NCBI GenBank assembly: GCA_022353185.1 | Contig: JAKRWB010000166.1 | Span: 1 to 18,271, forward strand | Length of the DNA: 18,271 nt | Direction of reading: 5' to 3' | Source of the DNA: ANME-2 cluster archaeon | GTDB taxonomy: Archaea > Halobacteriota > Methanosarcinia > Methanosarcinales > Methanocomedenaceae | The notes under the pieces: generated by a model | Databases searched by the model: none | What the model saw: only the letters and a program-made list of their open reading frames with translations | What the model was told of the DNA's origin: nothing | In this document: positions 1 through 7,350 of the stretch, piece by piece | Layout: each line of letters begins with the position of its first letter | How positions within the stretch are numbered: position 1 is the stretch's first letter | Program-made: the position numbers and the translations under genes

Positions 1-153
1 GCCCGCAACAAATTGAAAGCAGAGCTTCAGAAGACACTGCTTTTACAGGAATTTGCAAATCTCCCCAGTCTCGTGCAAAAACGCGCCCATATCATCAGCC
101 GGATCATGGAAATTATTGAGAAAAACACCGACATCATTCTCTATGCGGAGTAG
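1..153 (+). CDS. C-terminal end of an upstream protein, possibly type I restriction HsdR (partial)
   Basis: An open frame enters from the left edge and stops at TAG 151-153, giving 50 residues of a charged, helical tail (AELQKTLLLQEFANL ... EIIEKNTDIILYAE). No catalytic motif is visible in this piece. The next gene starts 5 bp later on the same strand, so the two are very likely co-transcribed. YgjP/DUF45-type metallopeptidases often lie directly downstream of hsdR in type I restriction-modification loci, and helical C-terminal tails are usual for HsdR. The HsdR call is therefore inferred from context and not from a motif. Any other long helical C-terminus would look similar. Confidence 0.45.
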   Translation, partial: ARNKLKAELQKTLLLQEFANLPSLVQKRAHIISRIMEIIEKNTDIILYAE

Positions 154-158
154 TTTCG

Positions 159-842
159 ATGGAGTTGGCCTATACAATTCAAAGATCGTCTAAGCGGCGC
201 AAGTTGACCATCACCGTCGAAAGAGATCGCAGCATAGTGGTGCATGCACCGGAAGGAACATCTGATGAAAATATACAGCAGGTGGTAGAGTCAAAGCGTC
301 AATGGATATACGAAAAAACCGGCCACCCACAGAAATACAAGGACCTACCTCATGCACCAGGAAAGGAACTGGTCAGCGGCGAATCTGCTCTTTATCTGGG
401 CCGCCAATACCGCATTGAGATGGTAAAAACGGGTTTATCCGAGATTCAATTCGCCCACCGTTTCCTTATTCCGGCTACACAGGGAAAGAAGCAAGTAGAG
501 GCCTTAAGGGAATGGTACATCAAAAAGGCCAAAGAAAAGATTGTTCCACGGGTCAGGCATCATGCACGTGAACTCGGAGTCAGTTTTTCCAATGTCAAGA
601 TTGTCGACAATCGCTATCGTTGGGGTTCCTGTACCGTGAAAAACAATGTGAATTTTAACTGGCGGCTGATAAAAGCACCCATGTTTGTCATTGATTACAT
701 CATTGTCCATGAACTCGCCCACCTCATCGAGACCAACCATACGCCCAAATTTAGTAACATTGTCCGTGCACAATCTCCGACGATGGAAAAGGCAAAGGCC
801 TGGTTGAAGGAGAATGGACAACTGCTGGAACAGGCTATATGA
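159..842 (+). CDS. YgjP/DUF45 (WLM/SprT-like) zinc metallopeptidase
   Basis: A 227-residue predicted zinc-dependent peptidase of the YgjP (DUF45, M48-related) family. The zinc site is complete: HELAH at residues 184-188, with a third ligand His194 in ETNHTPKF. The family signature RWGSC is at 154-158 and a WRL core at 168-170. The N-terminal half (about 5-100) matches the usual YgjP beta-rich region with its SKRRKLTITV strand. There is no signal peptide, so the protein is cytoplasmic. Length is close to the family norm of about 230. It lies 5 bp after the upstream frame, and the family is frequently linked to type I restriction genes; its substrate there is not established. Its TGA at 840-842 abuts the Rio2 relic with no spacer, suggesting that the restriction cassette ends at a recombination junction. 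Confidence 0.85.
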   Translation: MELAYTIQRSSKRRKLTITVERDRSIVVHAPEGTSDENIQQVVESKRQWIYEKTGHPQKYKDLPHAPGKELVSGESALYLGRQYRIEMVKTGLSEIQFAHRFLIPATQGKKQVEALREWYIKKAKEKIVPRVRHHARELGVSFSNVKIVDNRYRWGSCTVKNNVNFNWRLIKAPMFVIDYIIVHELAHLIETNHTPKFSNIVRAQSPTMEKAKAWLKENGQLLEQAI

Positions 843-1589
843 AAGGAGTTGAAGAGGAGGAATATACTGGCGTTGCATGCCCTGGTTAAGCGGGGCAGCC
901 TGTCAGCAATCGGCGAGGAGCTGGGTGTGGGCAAGGAGTCTGTGGTCTACGAAGGGCTGCGGGAGATGGTGGGGGCCTGGGCCAGCAGCCGGTGTCATCA
1001 TCAAGTTCCACCACGAAAGGTGCACGAGTTTCAAGCAGATGAAGCGCAAGCGTGAGAACCTGGACGGAATGCACCATTTCTCATGGATATATGCCACGCG
1101 CCTGGCTGCGAAACGGGAGTTTGATGTCTTGCAGCGGTGTACCCTGAGGTGAGCGTGCCCGAGCCTGTGTACCGCAACCGTAATGTGACCGTGATGGCGA
1201 TTGCAGGGGGGGCGAGCTGTCTAAGACTAAGGTGCTGGACCCTGGGTGGTACCTGGACAGGATTCTGGAGCAGGTGAGGCTGGCGTATGCAAAGGATGTG
1301 GTGCACGGGGATTTGAGCGAGTACAATATTTTTGTGAGCGATGAGAAGGTGACTGTTATTCACTGGCCGCAGTATGTTGAGGTGGAGCATGAAAAGGCAG
1401 GGCATTGAACTTCTGAAAGGAGATGCGTGGAGTCATAGAAATGACATCAATGAGTACTATGAGATTAAGCCACGTATATTTGACAGAATTGAAGAGTTGA
1501 AGAATGAAGGTACATCAAAGGAAGAAATCGTATCTAAGTTGGGTGTTGAAACTCGATTGAGTGAAGATTTGATTAAGTTTTTGGCGTAA
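843..1589 (+). pseudogene. Decayed Rio2-family protein kinase
   Basis: Pieces in changing frames line up as one RIO2 kinase. The end of the winged helix and the nucleotide loop (LVKRGSLSAIGEELGVGKES) lie at about 849-960. A segment with IIKFHHERCTSFKQMKRKR and FSWIYATRLAAKREFDVLQR lies at about 980-1137. SVPEPVYRNRNVTVM lies at about 1150-1200. The catalytic loop VVHGDLSEYNIFV and VIHWPQ lie at about 1300-1372. A tail IELLKGD and beyond continues to TAA 1587-1589. At least four frameshifts are needed, near 962-990, 1139, 1206-1212 (a run of seven G) and 1376-1402. The N-terminal winged-helix domain of about 80 residues is missing. The metal-binding Asp of the usual IDWPQ is His. Rio2 acts in small-subunit ribosome maturation, so an intact copy should exist elsewhere. 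The last 45 residues could be a separate small frame. Confidence 0.8.
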
Positions 1590-1750
1590 GACAAATTCGA
1601 AAAACTTAAATCTACTCCCATATTTTCTAGGAATGTGGGCAGAGCAATCACTGAACAAACTTTGTTTGTGGATTTGTCCCCTCAGACTAATCGGGGCACA
1701 TGATTTAAGTGACTGGCAGCACCTTTGACTTCTGTTTGTTGCAACCATAA

Positions 1751-2389
1751 TTATCCCAGAGCTACTTCAATAAGCCTGCGTGCCCAATCCAACTTCCTGG
1801 CTTTCAAGTGTGTCACAGCGTCGTCATTAAAGTTAAATCCAATCAAAGTTGCGCTGGCCGCATTAAATTCCATTGCCAAAAAAACACAACGGTCACCGTC
1901 AGTGAACCCTCCGAAATTGTAAACATTCTCCAACGGGGCCGTCTGCGTTGACCCGATAATATTGTACAGTTTAGGGACTATTGTCTGAACAGTCTCAACA
2001 TTGTCACCATGTGCATGAACCACCAATACCGCTCCCTTACGGCTGGCCTTTATCTCATCATCAACTGCACCATCAAGGTCAGTCACAATGATATGTGGTA
2101 CCAGGCCTGCATCCATAATGTGAGCCGTTGCCCCGTCGGCAGCGATGATACAATATCCTGACGGGTCCACCTCTGCCAGTTCATCTGCCAGGGACGGAGC
2201 ATTGCCGCAAACCAGAACGTCTTTTCCATCTACCAGTTCTTTAAGTTTCTTCACAGGGGCAAGCCGGGACGGCTCTGTCGAAAATAACAGCCCGGACAGC
2301 AGCCCGGCAGCATACTCGTCCCGGGCACGGTCATATCCCATATCATTGATGATTTCCTGGTATATGGGCTCCCAATCCTCAAACTTCAT
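1751..2389 (-). CDS. mptE: Archaeal 6-hydroxymethyl-7,8-dihydropterin pyrophosphokinase MptE
   Basis: A 212-residue protein of the DUF115/MptE family, which transfers diphosphate from ATP to 6-hydroxymethyl-7,8-dihydropterin in tetrahydromethanopterin synthesis. Family motifs are present in order: VLVCGNAPSL at 58-67, AADGA at 83-87, TDLDG at 103-107, HAHGDN at 125-130, GSTQ at 146-149 and NFGGFTDGDR at 158-167. The acidic and His motifs are those expected to hold metal and the pyrophosphate donor. Length matches archaeal MptE. The ATG at 2387-2389 overlaps the ileS stop (ATGA, 2386-2389), so it is likely translated by coupling from ileS. The protein is cytoplasmic. No terminator is obvious downstream. 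Confidence 0.9.
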   Translation of the reverse strand: MKFEDWEPIYQEIINDMGYDRARDEYAAGLLSGLLFSTEPSRLAPVKKLKELVDGKDVLVCGNAPSLADELAEVDPSGYCIIAADGATAHIMDAGLVPHIIVTDLDGAVDDEIKASRKGAVLVVHAHGDNVETVQTIVPKLYNIIGSTQTAPLENVYNFGGFTDGDRCVFLAMEFNAASATLIGFNFNDDAVTHLKARKLDWARRLIEVALG

Positions 2390-5300
2390 GAAAACTCTGA
2401 AACACTCATTTTCATACTAATACCTTCAACATCCCATTCCTTGACCAGGTCGCCATCGGATTCAACATCAATGCCGATGATGAGCAATTTTGACCTGACC
2501 TCCCCCGCAATATGGGCTTCCCAGTCCAGCACCAGGTCGCATATCCGTTCATCCTCGATCCTGACCACAGCTTTGATACTGGCTTCAACGTCAAGGTCCA
2601 GTTCCTTCCTCATATCCTGGACACGTCTTATCACTTCACGAGCATACCCTTCCGATTCTATCTCCCTCGTCAATAATGCATCCACGTACACCACACCACC
2701 TGGGAACTCAGCAGTGGCTATATGTTCAGGAATGGTCTCATTAAACAGTACCATATCCGGGGTAATGGTAGCAGTCCCGCCCTGGATTTCCAATTCATAT
2801 TCCTGTGAAGTCTTGAATGCAGCCTTCAATGCCGCTACATCAGTTGAACAAAGGGCAGCAATTACCTTGCCAGCATCTCCCTTAAATACAGGTCCGATAG
2901 CCTTTGATTGTGGGATAATCTCGGCACCAAGTTCATTCCAGGTCTCGCCAATGCTCAACAGTACCACATCCTTGCTATTGGTCTGTTCAAGCAATACTGA
3001 CCTGAGGGTTTCAACTGAACGGGCCACAGTTTCATTTTCGGGTGCCACCACTATCCGGCTGACAGGCCATCTGAGCTTGCGTTTAACCTTCTGTCTTGCA
3101 TTGGATGCCGCTTCCACAACCTTTCGGATGCTATCCATCTCCCTTTCAAGTTCGGTATCAATAAACTCATCCTGTGCAGCCGGCCAGTCACACATATGAA
3201 TGGACTCAGGACTGTCCGGGTTAAGGTTACGTACAAGGTTAAGGTACATTGATTCTGCAAGGTGTGGGGTAAAGGGTGAGATTATCTTTGCCACTTTTAC
3301 CAGCACTTCGTATATGACCCAATATGCAGCTACTTTATCCGGTTCATTTTCTTCAAGCCAGGTACGTGGCCGTATCAACTGGATATACCACCGGGACAGG
3401 TCTTCCAGGATAAAATCCGATATGGGTCTGGTAGCCCTGTGCAGGTCGTACTGCTCCATTGCTTCTTCCACCTTCAGGACCAGGGAGTTCACACGGCTCA
3501 GTATCCAGCGGTCTTCGGGCCGTAGATTTGGTTTGACCATATCATAGGTTACAGTGGTAGGGTCGAAGTTGTCCAGTGCCATATATGGCAGAGGGAACCG
3601 GTACACGTTCCAGAAAATGTTCATCATCCGGTTTACCGTGGAGACCGCTTCCCAGTTGAATTTGAGGTCTTCCCAGGGCGCACTGGATGAAAGTACATAG
3701 AACCTGAGAGTATCTGCTCCTAACTTTGCCGCCACCTCTTCAGGAGATACCACGTTACCCAGGCTCTTGCTCATCTTCTTACCAGACTCGTCCAGGGTAA
3801 AGCCGTGCATCAGTACACTTTTATATGGTGCCTTGCCAAAGGCCATCATGCTGGCACCCAGTTGTGAATAGAACCAGCCCCGGGTCTGGTCGTGACCTTC
3901 GGTGATAAAGTCAGCTGGCCAGAGTTTATCAAAATCTTCATGCGCGGCAGGATAGTGCAACGTCGCCCAGGAAGCCACAGCTGAATCGAACCATACATCG
4001 AAAACGTCAGGTTCACGCTTCATTGTGCCACCGCACCGGCATGTGATGTTAATCGTATCCACGTTGGGCCTGTGCAGGTCAAGGTGCCCTTTCAGTCCGG
4101 AACGCTCCCGCAACTCTTCCATTGTGCCTATGACCTCCAACTCGCCGCAGTCGGCACATATCCAGATGGGAAGCGGAATGCCCCAGTAACGCTGGCGGCT
4201 TATACACCAGTCACGGGCACCCTTTATCCAGTCGGCGAACCTTGCAGAACCTGCCCATTCAGGATACCATGCTACTTTCGAAACTTCATTTAGCATCTCA
4301 TTTTTAATCTCTGATATTTTGAGGAACCATTGTTCAGTAGCAAGATAGATGATCGGGGTCTTGCATCGCCAGCAGTGTCCGTACCTGTGAGTGATGATGC
4401 CTTTCTTGAGCAGGTTCCCCCTCTCTTCCAGGTCATCCATTATCATTTTATCGGCTTCTTTCACATATTTGCCTTCATATTCCCCGGCTTCTGCAGTGTA
4501 CCGTCCGTCGGGACCCACAGGGCAATATATGGGCAGGTCATTTTCCACGCCCAGCATAAAATCATCCATACCGTGACCGGGCGCAACATGGACACAACCA
4601 GTGTTCTCTGCCGTGACAAAATCCGCCATGTATACATTATGTTCAAAACCGGCCTGTGCAGGTACCTTGTCAGAGAGAGGGTTTTCATACGACAGTTTTT
4701 GCATATCCTCTCCCAGCATCCGGTCCAGCACTTCATAATCAGAATAACGTCCCTGTTTCAATACATTCTCGACAAGTTCCGTGGCCAAGTACAGCACTTC
4801 GCTGTCATCCTTATCTCCCTTCCATGCCCGTATCTTGCTGTATTCAAAGCTGGGGTGCACAGCTACGGCAATGTTTGCAGGGATGGTCCATGGCGTGGTG
4901 GTCCATATTACAATATAGGCATTGTCCTCACCTTTGACCTTGAACTTGATATAGACGGATGGGTCTTCTTTTTCCCAGTATTCCACTTCACTATCAGCAA
5001 TGGCAGTTTCACATCTGGGACACCAGTTCACAACCCGTTTACCCCTCTCCAGCAAACCTTTTTCATTACCGCGTTTCAGGGTCCACCAGGCCGCTTCAAT
5101 ATATTCATCCTTCAGGGTCATATAAGGGTCTTCCCAGTCCAGCCAAACTCCCAGGTCCTTGAACTGCTGGGTCATATCATCCTTATGCTGCAGTGCGAAC
5201 TCCTTACATTTGGCTATAAACCGTTCCACCCCGTATTCCTCAATATCTTTCTTGGACTTGAAACCAAGCTTTTCCTCCACTTTTACTTCGATAGGAAGGC

Positions 5301-5565
5301 CGTGCATGTCCCAACCTGCCCTGTCCCTGACACAAAAGTTCTTCATGGATTTGTAGCGAAGGATGGAATCTTTTATGATCTTGTTCCATGCCGTGCCGAG
5401 GTGAATGTGCCCTGTGGTATAGGGTGGTCCGTCTACAAAATAGAAGTCTTTACTGCCGGCTCTGAGCTGTCTGGACCTTGGATAGGCATTGATGGAATCC
5501 CAGAAATTGCGTATATCCTTTTCCAGGGTTTTTGGTTCATACTTATTGGTGATTTCCTGTATCAT
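2386..5565 (-). CDS. ileS: Isoleucyl-tRNA synthetase
   Basis: A 1059-residue class I aminoacyl-tRNA synthetase charging tRNA-Ile; the length is normal for archaeal IleRS. The HIGH-type motif is HIHLG at residues 53-57 in PPYTTGHIHLG. The KMSKS motif is at about 597-601 (DESGKKMSKSLGN). A Cys pair CPRC lies at 182-185, with further pairs CWRC (about 397) and CADC (about 473) that may bind zinc. The CP1 editing domain begins near WTTTPWTIPANIAVAV (221-236). WDMHGLPIEVKVE at 85-97 is typical of IleRS. The C-terminal third holds the anticodon-binding helical domain and an archaeal-type tail. The ATG at 5563-5565 is preceded by GGAG about 10 bases upstream on the minus strand. The gene overlaps mptE by 4 bp. 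Confidence 0.97.
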   Translation of the reverse strand: MIQEITNKYEPKTLEKDIRNFWDSINAYPRSRQLRAGSKDFYFVDGPPYTTGHIHLGTAWNKIIKDSILRYKSMKNFCVRDRAGWDMHGLPIEVKVEEKLGFKSKKDIEEYGVERFIAKCKEFALQHKDDMTQQFKDLGVWLDWEDPYMTLKDEYIEAAWWTLKRGNEKGLLERGKRVVNWCPRCETAIADSEVEYWEKEDPSVYIKFKVKGEDNAYIVIWTTTPWTIPANIAVAVHPSFEYSKIRAWKGDKDDSEVLYLATELVENVLKQGRYSDYEVLDRMLGEDMQKLSYENPLSDKVPAQAGFEHNVYMADFVTAENTGCVHVAPGHGMDDFMLGVENDLPIYCPVGPDGRYTAEAGEYEGKYVKEADKMIMDDLEERGNLLKKGIITHRYGHCWRCKTPIIYLATEQWFLKISEIKNEMLNEVSKVAWYPEWAGSARFADWIKGARDWCISRQRYWGIPLPIWICADCGELEVIGTMEELRERSGLKGHLDLHRPNVDTINITCRCGGTMKREPDVFDVWFDSAVASWATLHYPAAHEDFDKLWPADFITEGHDQTRGWFYSQLGASMMAFGKAPYKSVLMHGFTLDESGKKMSKSLGNVVSPEEVAAKLGADTLRFYVLSSSAPWEDLKFNWEAVSTVNRMMNIFWNVYRFPLPYMALDNFDPTTVTYDMVKPNLRPEDRWILSRVNSLVLKVEEAMEQYDLHRATRPISDFILEDLSRWYIQLIRPRTWLEENEPDKVAAYWVIYEVLVKVAKIISPFTPHLAESMYLNLVRNLNPDSPESIHMCDWPAAQDEFIDTELEREMDSIRKVVEAASNARQKVKRKLRWPVSRIVVAPENETVARSVETLRSVLLEQTNSKDVVLLSIGETWNELGAEIIPQSKAIGPVFKGDAGKVIAALCSTDVAALKAAFKTSQEYELEIQGGTATITPDMVLFNETIPEHIATAEFPGGVVYVDALLTREIESEGYAREVIRRVQDMRKELDLDVEASIKAVVRIEDERICDLVLDWEAHIAGEVRSKLLIIGIDVESDGDLVKEWDVEGISMKMSVSEFS

Positions 5566-5723
5566 TCCCGATTCTCCGGATAAGATGGATAATAATGATT
5601 AACTGGAGTAAATAGTACTTATTATCGGAGTTAAAGATTTCTATCATGGGCAATGGATTCCCATAGTTGCCTGGAAGACAATTGCGGATACAGAAATATC
5701 GGGGGCTAAAAAAAAAGAAATGA

Positions 5724-5757
5724 ACCAGGTATCACAATTAATTCTATGATACCCGGT
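5724..5757 (-). terminator. Hairpin plus T-tract terminator after the cytochrome gene
   Basis: ACCAGGTATCA (5724-5734) and TGATACCCGGT (5747-5757) form an 11-bp stem with one mismatch around a 12-base loop. On the minus strand the stem is followed by a T-rich run (complement of 5708-5720). It begins 9 bp after the cytochrome stop codon, so it most likely ends that transcript and separates it from ileS. Confidence 0.65.
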
Positions 5758-5765
5758 ATTGTGGA

Positions 5766-6614
5766 TTAATACCTTGAAGGTGAATGGGCCGTACCATGGC
5801 ATCCCATACATTCATTCACATCTAATCCTGTTAACTGTGAATGGACTCCCTCATGGCAGTTTGCACATGGACTCCATTGGAAGTGATCCGGATGGCATTC
5901 TATACAATTTATGTCTGAATGTTTGGATGGATTATCCTGGAATTCCTGTGCCGCACTGGGATGGCATTCAATACATAGCTCCATAGTCGTGTCAGAACTG
6001 AAACTGACTTCCATTGGCATATGCGCATCATGACACTTTATGCAGTCTTTGTCGATGATAGTTCCACTGTGGTCAACCTCTCCATGACAGTCAAGACAAT
6101 CCGGGATGCTTTTGTGTTCTTCATGACAGGCATAGCAACTACTGCCATTAATATCTGAATGGCTACCACCCTTGGTTTTCAAATCATTGTATGCCTCAAT
6201 ATGGCATTTGGCACAGCCATCATCAGTCAGTAGAGAATGGCTTTCATGGCAGTCTTCACAAGGTTTGCCTTCAATATTTATTCTACCTTCTAATTTATGA
6301 TAACTCCCGTGACATAGATCGCAATCCGAATACATAGGTTCTTCACCATACTCGTGACACCGATCGCATTCACTTGGTACCATTTCTGTATGAACACTGA
6401 ACGCGGCTATGGCTTCAGGATGGCATCCTGCATCCACACATCCCGTTTCCATAGGATCTACAGAATCATGCATACTTAAGATGGAAGCCTCAGTATGGCA
6501 ATCACCGCAATACTCCATCTTAATGTCTTGATGCAAATGGCTCGGTTTCGCAATACTATATATCAAAATTATAATTGCTAAAATACTCAACACTGTAACA
6601 ATCTCTTTTCTCAT
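5766..6614 (-). CDS. Membrane-anchored multihaem c-type cytochrome
   Basis: A 282-residue protein with one N-terminal hydrophobic segment (about residues 5-20, after MRKE), serving as an uncleaved anchor or signal, then an extracytoplasmic Cys/His-rich domain. I count twelve CXXCH haem sites: CGDCH 36, CDRCH 83, CDLCH 98, CEDCH 119, CAKCH 134, CYACH 160, CLDCH 173, CIKCH 191, CIECH 214, CIECH 237, CANCH 250 and CMGCH 269. There is one CX4CH site, CVDAGCH at 59-65. Many extra His residues could be second axial ligands. This fits an electron-transfer cytochrome of the kind abundant in anaerobic methane-oxidising archaea; the partner is unknown. The gene stands alone with its own terminator. The ATG is preceded by AAGGTGG. 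The closest family could be cytochrome c7/NapC-like or an ANME-specific type. Confidence 0.9.
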   Translation of the reverse strand: MRKEIVTVLSILAIIILIYSIAKPSHLHQDIKMEYCGDCHTEASILSMHDSVDPMETGCVDAGCHPEAIAAFSVHTEMVPSECDRCHEYGEEPMYSDCDLCHGSYHKLEGRINIEGKPCEDCHESHSLLTDDGCAKCHIEAYNDLKTKGGSHSDINGSSCYACHEEHKSIPDCLDCHGEVDHSGTIIDKDCIKCHDAHMPMEVSFSSDTTMELCIECHPSAAQEFQDNPSKHSDINCIECHPDHFQWSPCANCHEGVHSQLTGLDVNECMGCHGTAHSPSRY

Positions 6615-6637
6615 TCACTAATCCACCTTAAATTCAT

Positions 6638-6650
6638 ACTAATCATTAGT
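6638..6650. promoter_or_regulatory. Perfect 13-base palindrome in the cytochrome promoter (possible operator)
   Basis: ACTAATCATTAGT at 6638-6650 is a perfect palindrome centred 30 bp upstream of the cytochrome start codon. It is directly followed, on the upstream side for the minus strand, by the AT-rich TTTAAATTAATTAA (6650-6663), which could hold the TATA box. This places the palindrome at or just downstream of the TATA box, where archaeal repressors usually bind. The role is inferred from position only. Confidence 0.35.
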
Positions 6651-6761
6651 TTAAATTAATTAAGTATAATTCCATATACTTGCAATACACTTCTTATAAA
6701 AATCTATGATATTATTTCAATATAAGTATTTCGATATGTATTTTGAGATGTGTAGTTGAGC

Positions 6762-6770
6762 AAAAAATAA
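6762..6770 (-). terminator. Oligo-T terminator of tRNA-Tyr
   Basis: The minus strand reads TTATTTTTT just after the tRNA 3' end, a typical archaeal T-rich stop for a tRNA transcript. Confidence 0.5.
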
Positions 6771-6772
6771 AG

Positions 6773-6885
6773 TCCCGCCTCCCAGATTCGAACCGGGGAC
6801 ATCGCGGTTACTGCGCGTGTGCACCTCGGAGGGGTGCATGAACAAACTACAGCCGCGCACTCTAACCAGGCTGAGTTAAGGCGGG
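6773..6885 (-). tRNA. tRNA-Tyr (GTA anticodon) with an intron
   Basis: The minus strand folds as a full cloverleaf. The acceptor stem is CCCGCCT/AGGCGGG with C1-G72 and discriminator A73, the archaeal tyrosine identity pattern. The D arm is ACTC/GAGT, the anticodon stem CGCGG/CCGCG, and the T arm CCCGG-TTCGAAT-CTGGG. The loop is C32 T33 with anticodon GTA (complement of 6848-6850). A 38-base insert (6809-6846) follows G37. CCA is not encoded. A T-rich stretch follows the 3' end. Confidence 0.93.
6809..6846 (-). other. tRNA-Tyr intron between positions 37 and 38
   Basis: The 38-base intron holds an internal stem TGCACC/GGTGCA with a 7-base loop. CTGT of the anticodon loop can pair with GCAG near the intron 3' end. 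This leaves 3-base bulges AG|T and TA|A at the two splice sites, as expected for a bulge-helix-bulge recognised by archaeal tRNA splicing endonuclease. The outer intron helix is imperfect, so the motif is of relaxed form. Confidence 0.75.
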
Positions 6886-7016
6886 ACAACGAGATATAAC
6901 TAAACTTCAGCCATACGACGGCATTCTGGATATGCTCGATAATACTTATCCTTTTCGTTGATAGCTATTGGATATTATAATTGATAGATACTACAGACTG
7001 GCACGCAACAGCATTA

Positions 7017-7160
7017 TTAACGCAATTGTGTGAATTCAGTGTTGAGGTTCTTCACCTTGTATCTCAGACAATCATGAAAATCGTCACCCTCAAATTCACA
7101 TGGTTGCAAGTCATTTGCAGTACATTTTTCCTGATGACACATCGTACAATTTTGTAACAT
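7017..7160 (-). CDS. Cys-rich 47-residue small protein, unknown
   Basis: A short frame from ATG 7158-7160 to TAA 7017-7019 encodes MLQNCTMCHQEKCTANDLQP followed by CEFEGDDFHDCLRYKVKNL and a short polar tail. Its Cys spacing (C5-X2-C8-H9-X3-C13-X7-C21-X9-C31) suggests a zinc or Fe-S knuckle; CTMCH is formally a haem motif, but there is no signal peptide. A possible ribosome site AAGGTGG ends about 10 bases before the ATG. It sits alone between the tRNA and a set of inverted repeats, read in the same direction as its neighbours. I do not recognise the family. The amino-acid makeup and the ribosome site favour a real gene over chance. Confidence 0.55.
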   Translation of the reverse strand: MLQNCTMCHQEKCTANDLQPCEFEGDDFHDCLRYKVKNLNTEFTQLR

Positions 7161-7230
7161 TAAATCAACCACCTTGGTTTAATAAGACATGATTTCATAT
7201 AATGTTTATTCTGTTTTACAATGTCGAAGC

Positions 7231-7269
7231 AATCAAATTAGAATTAAATTTAGCGGTTCTAATTTGATT
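7231..7269. repeat. 13-bp perfect inverted repeat, 13-base loop
   Basis: AATCAAATTAGAA (7231-7243) and TTCTAATTTGATT (7257-7269) are exact reverse complements around a 13-base spacer. It lies upstream of the Cys-rich small gene and downstream of the transposase relic. It could be a terminator, a subterminal hairpin of a mobile element, or an operator. Confidence 0.8.
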
Positions 7270-7295
7270 TCCCGATTATAGTCAATCCATTGTAT

Positions 7296-7317
7296 AAAAA
7301 AAATAGATATTTTTTTT
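7296..7317. terminator. A8/T8 inverted repeat, possible bidirectional terminator
   Basis: Eight A plus TA (7296-7305) and TA plus eight T (7308-7317) form perfect 10-base arms with a 2-base centre. It lies 34 bp past the stop of the transposase relic on the minus strand. Function is inferred from composition. Confidence 0.4.
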
Positions 7318-7350
7318 AATAAATTGCAATCTAAAATCATAATATTTATA

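Noticed and set aside
4330..5583. A 417-codon open frame on the + strand opposite ileS
   Set aside because: It is the antisense shadow of ileS, whose HIGH and KMSKS motifs prove the minus-strand gene; the + strand product has no recognisable domain.
7017..7160. Calling the Cys-rich small protein a cytochrome because of CTMCH
   Set aside because: There is no signal peptide, and the remaining Cys spacing fits a metal knuckle better.
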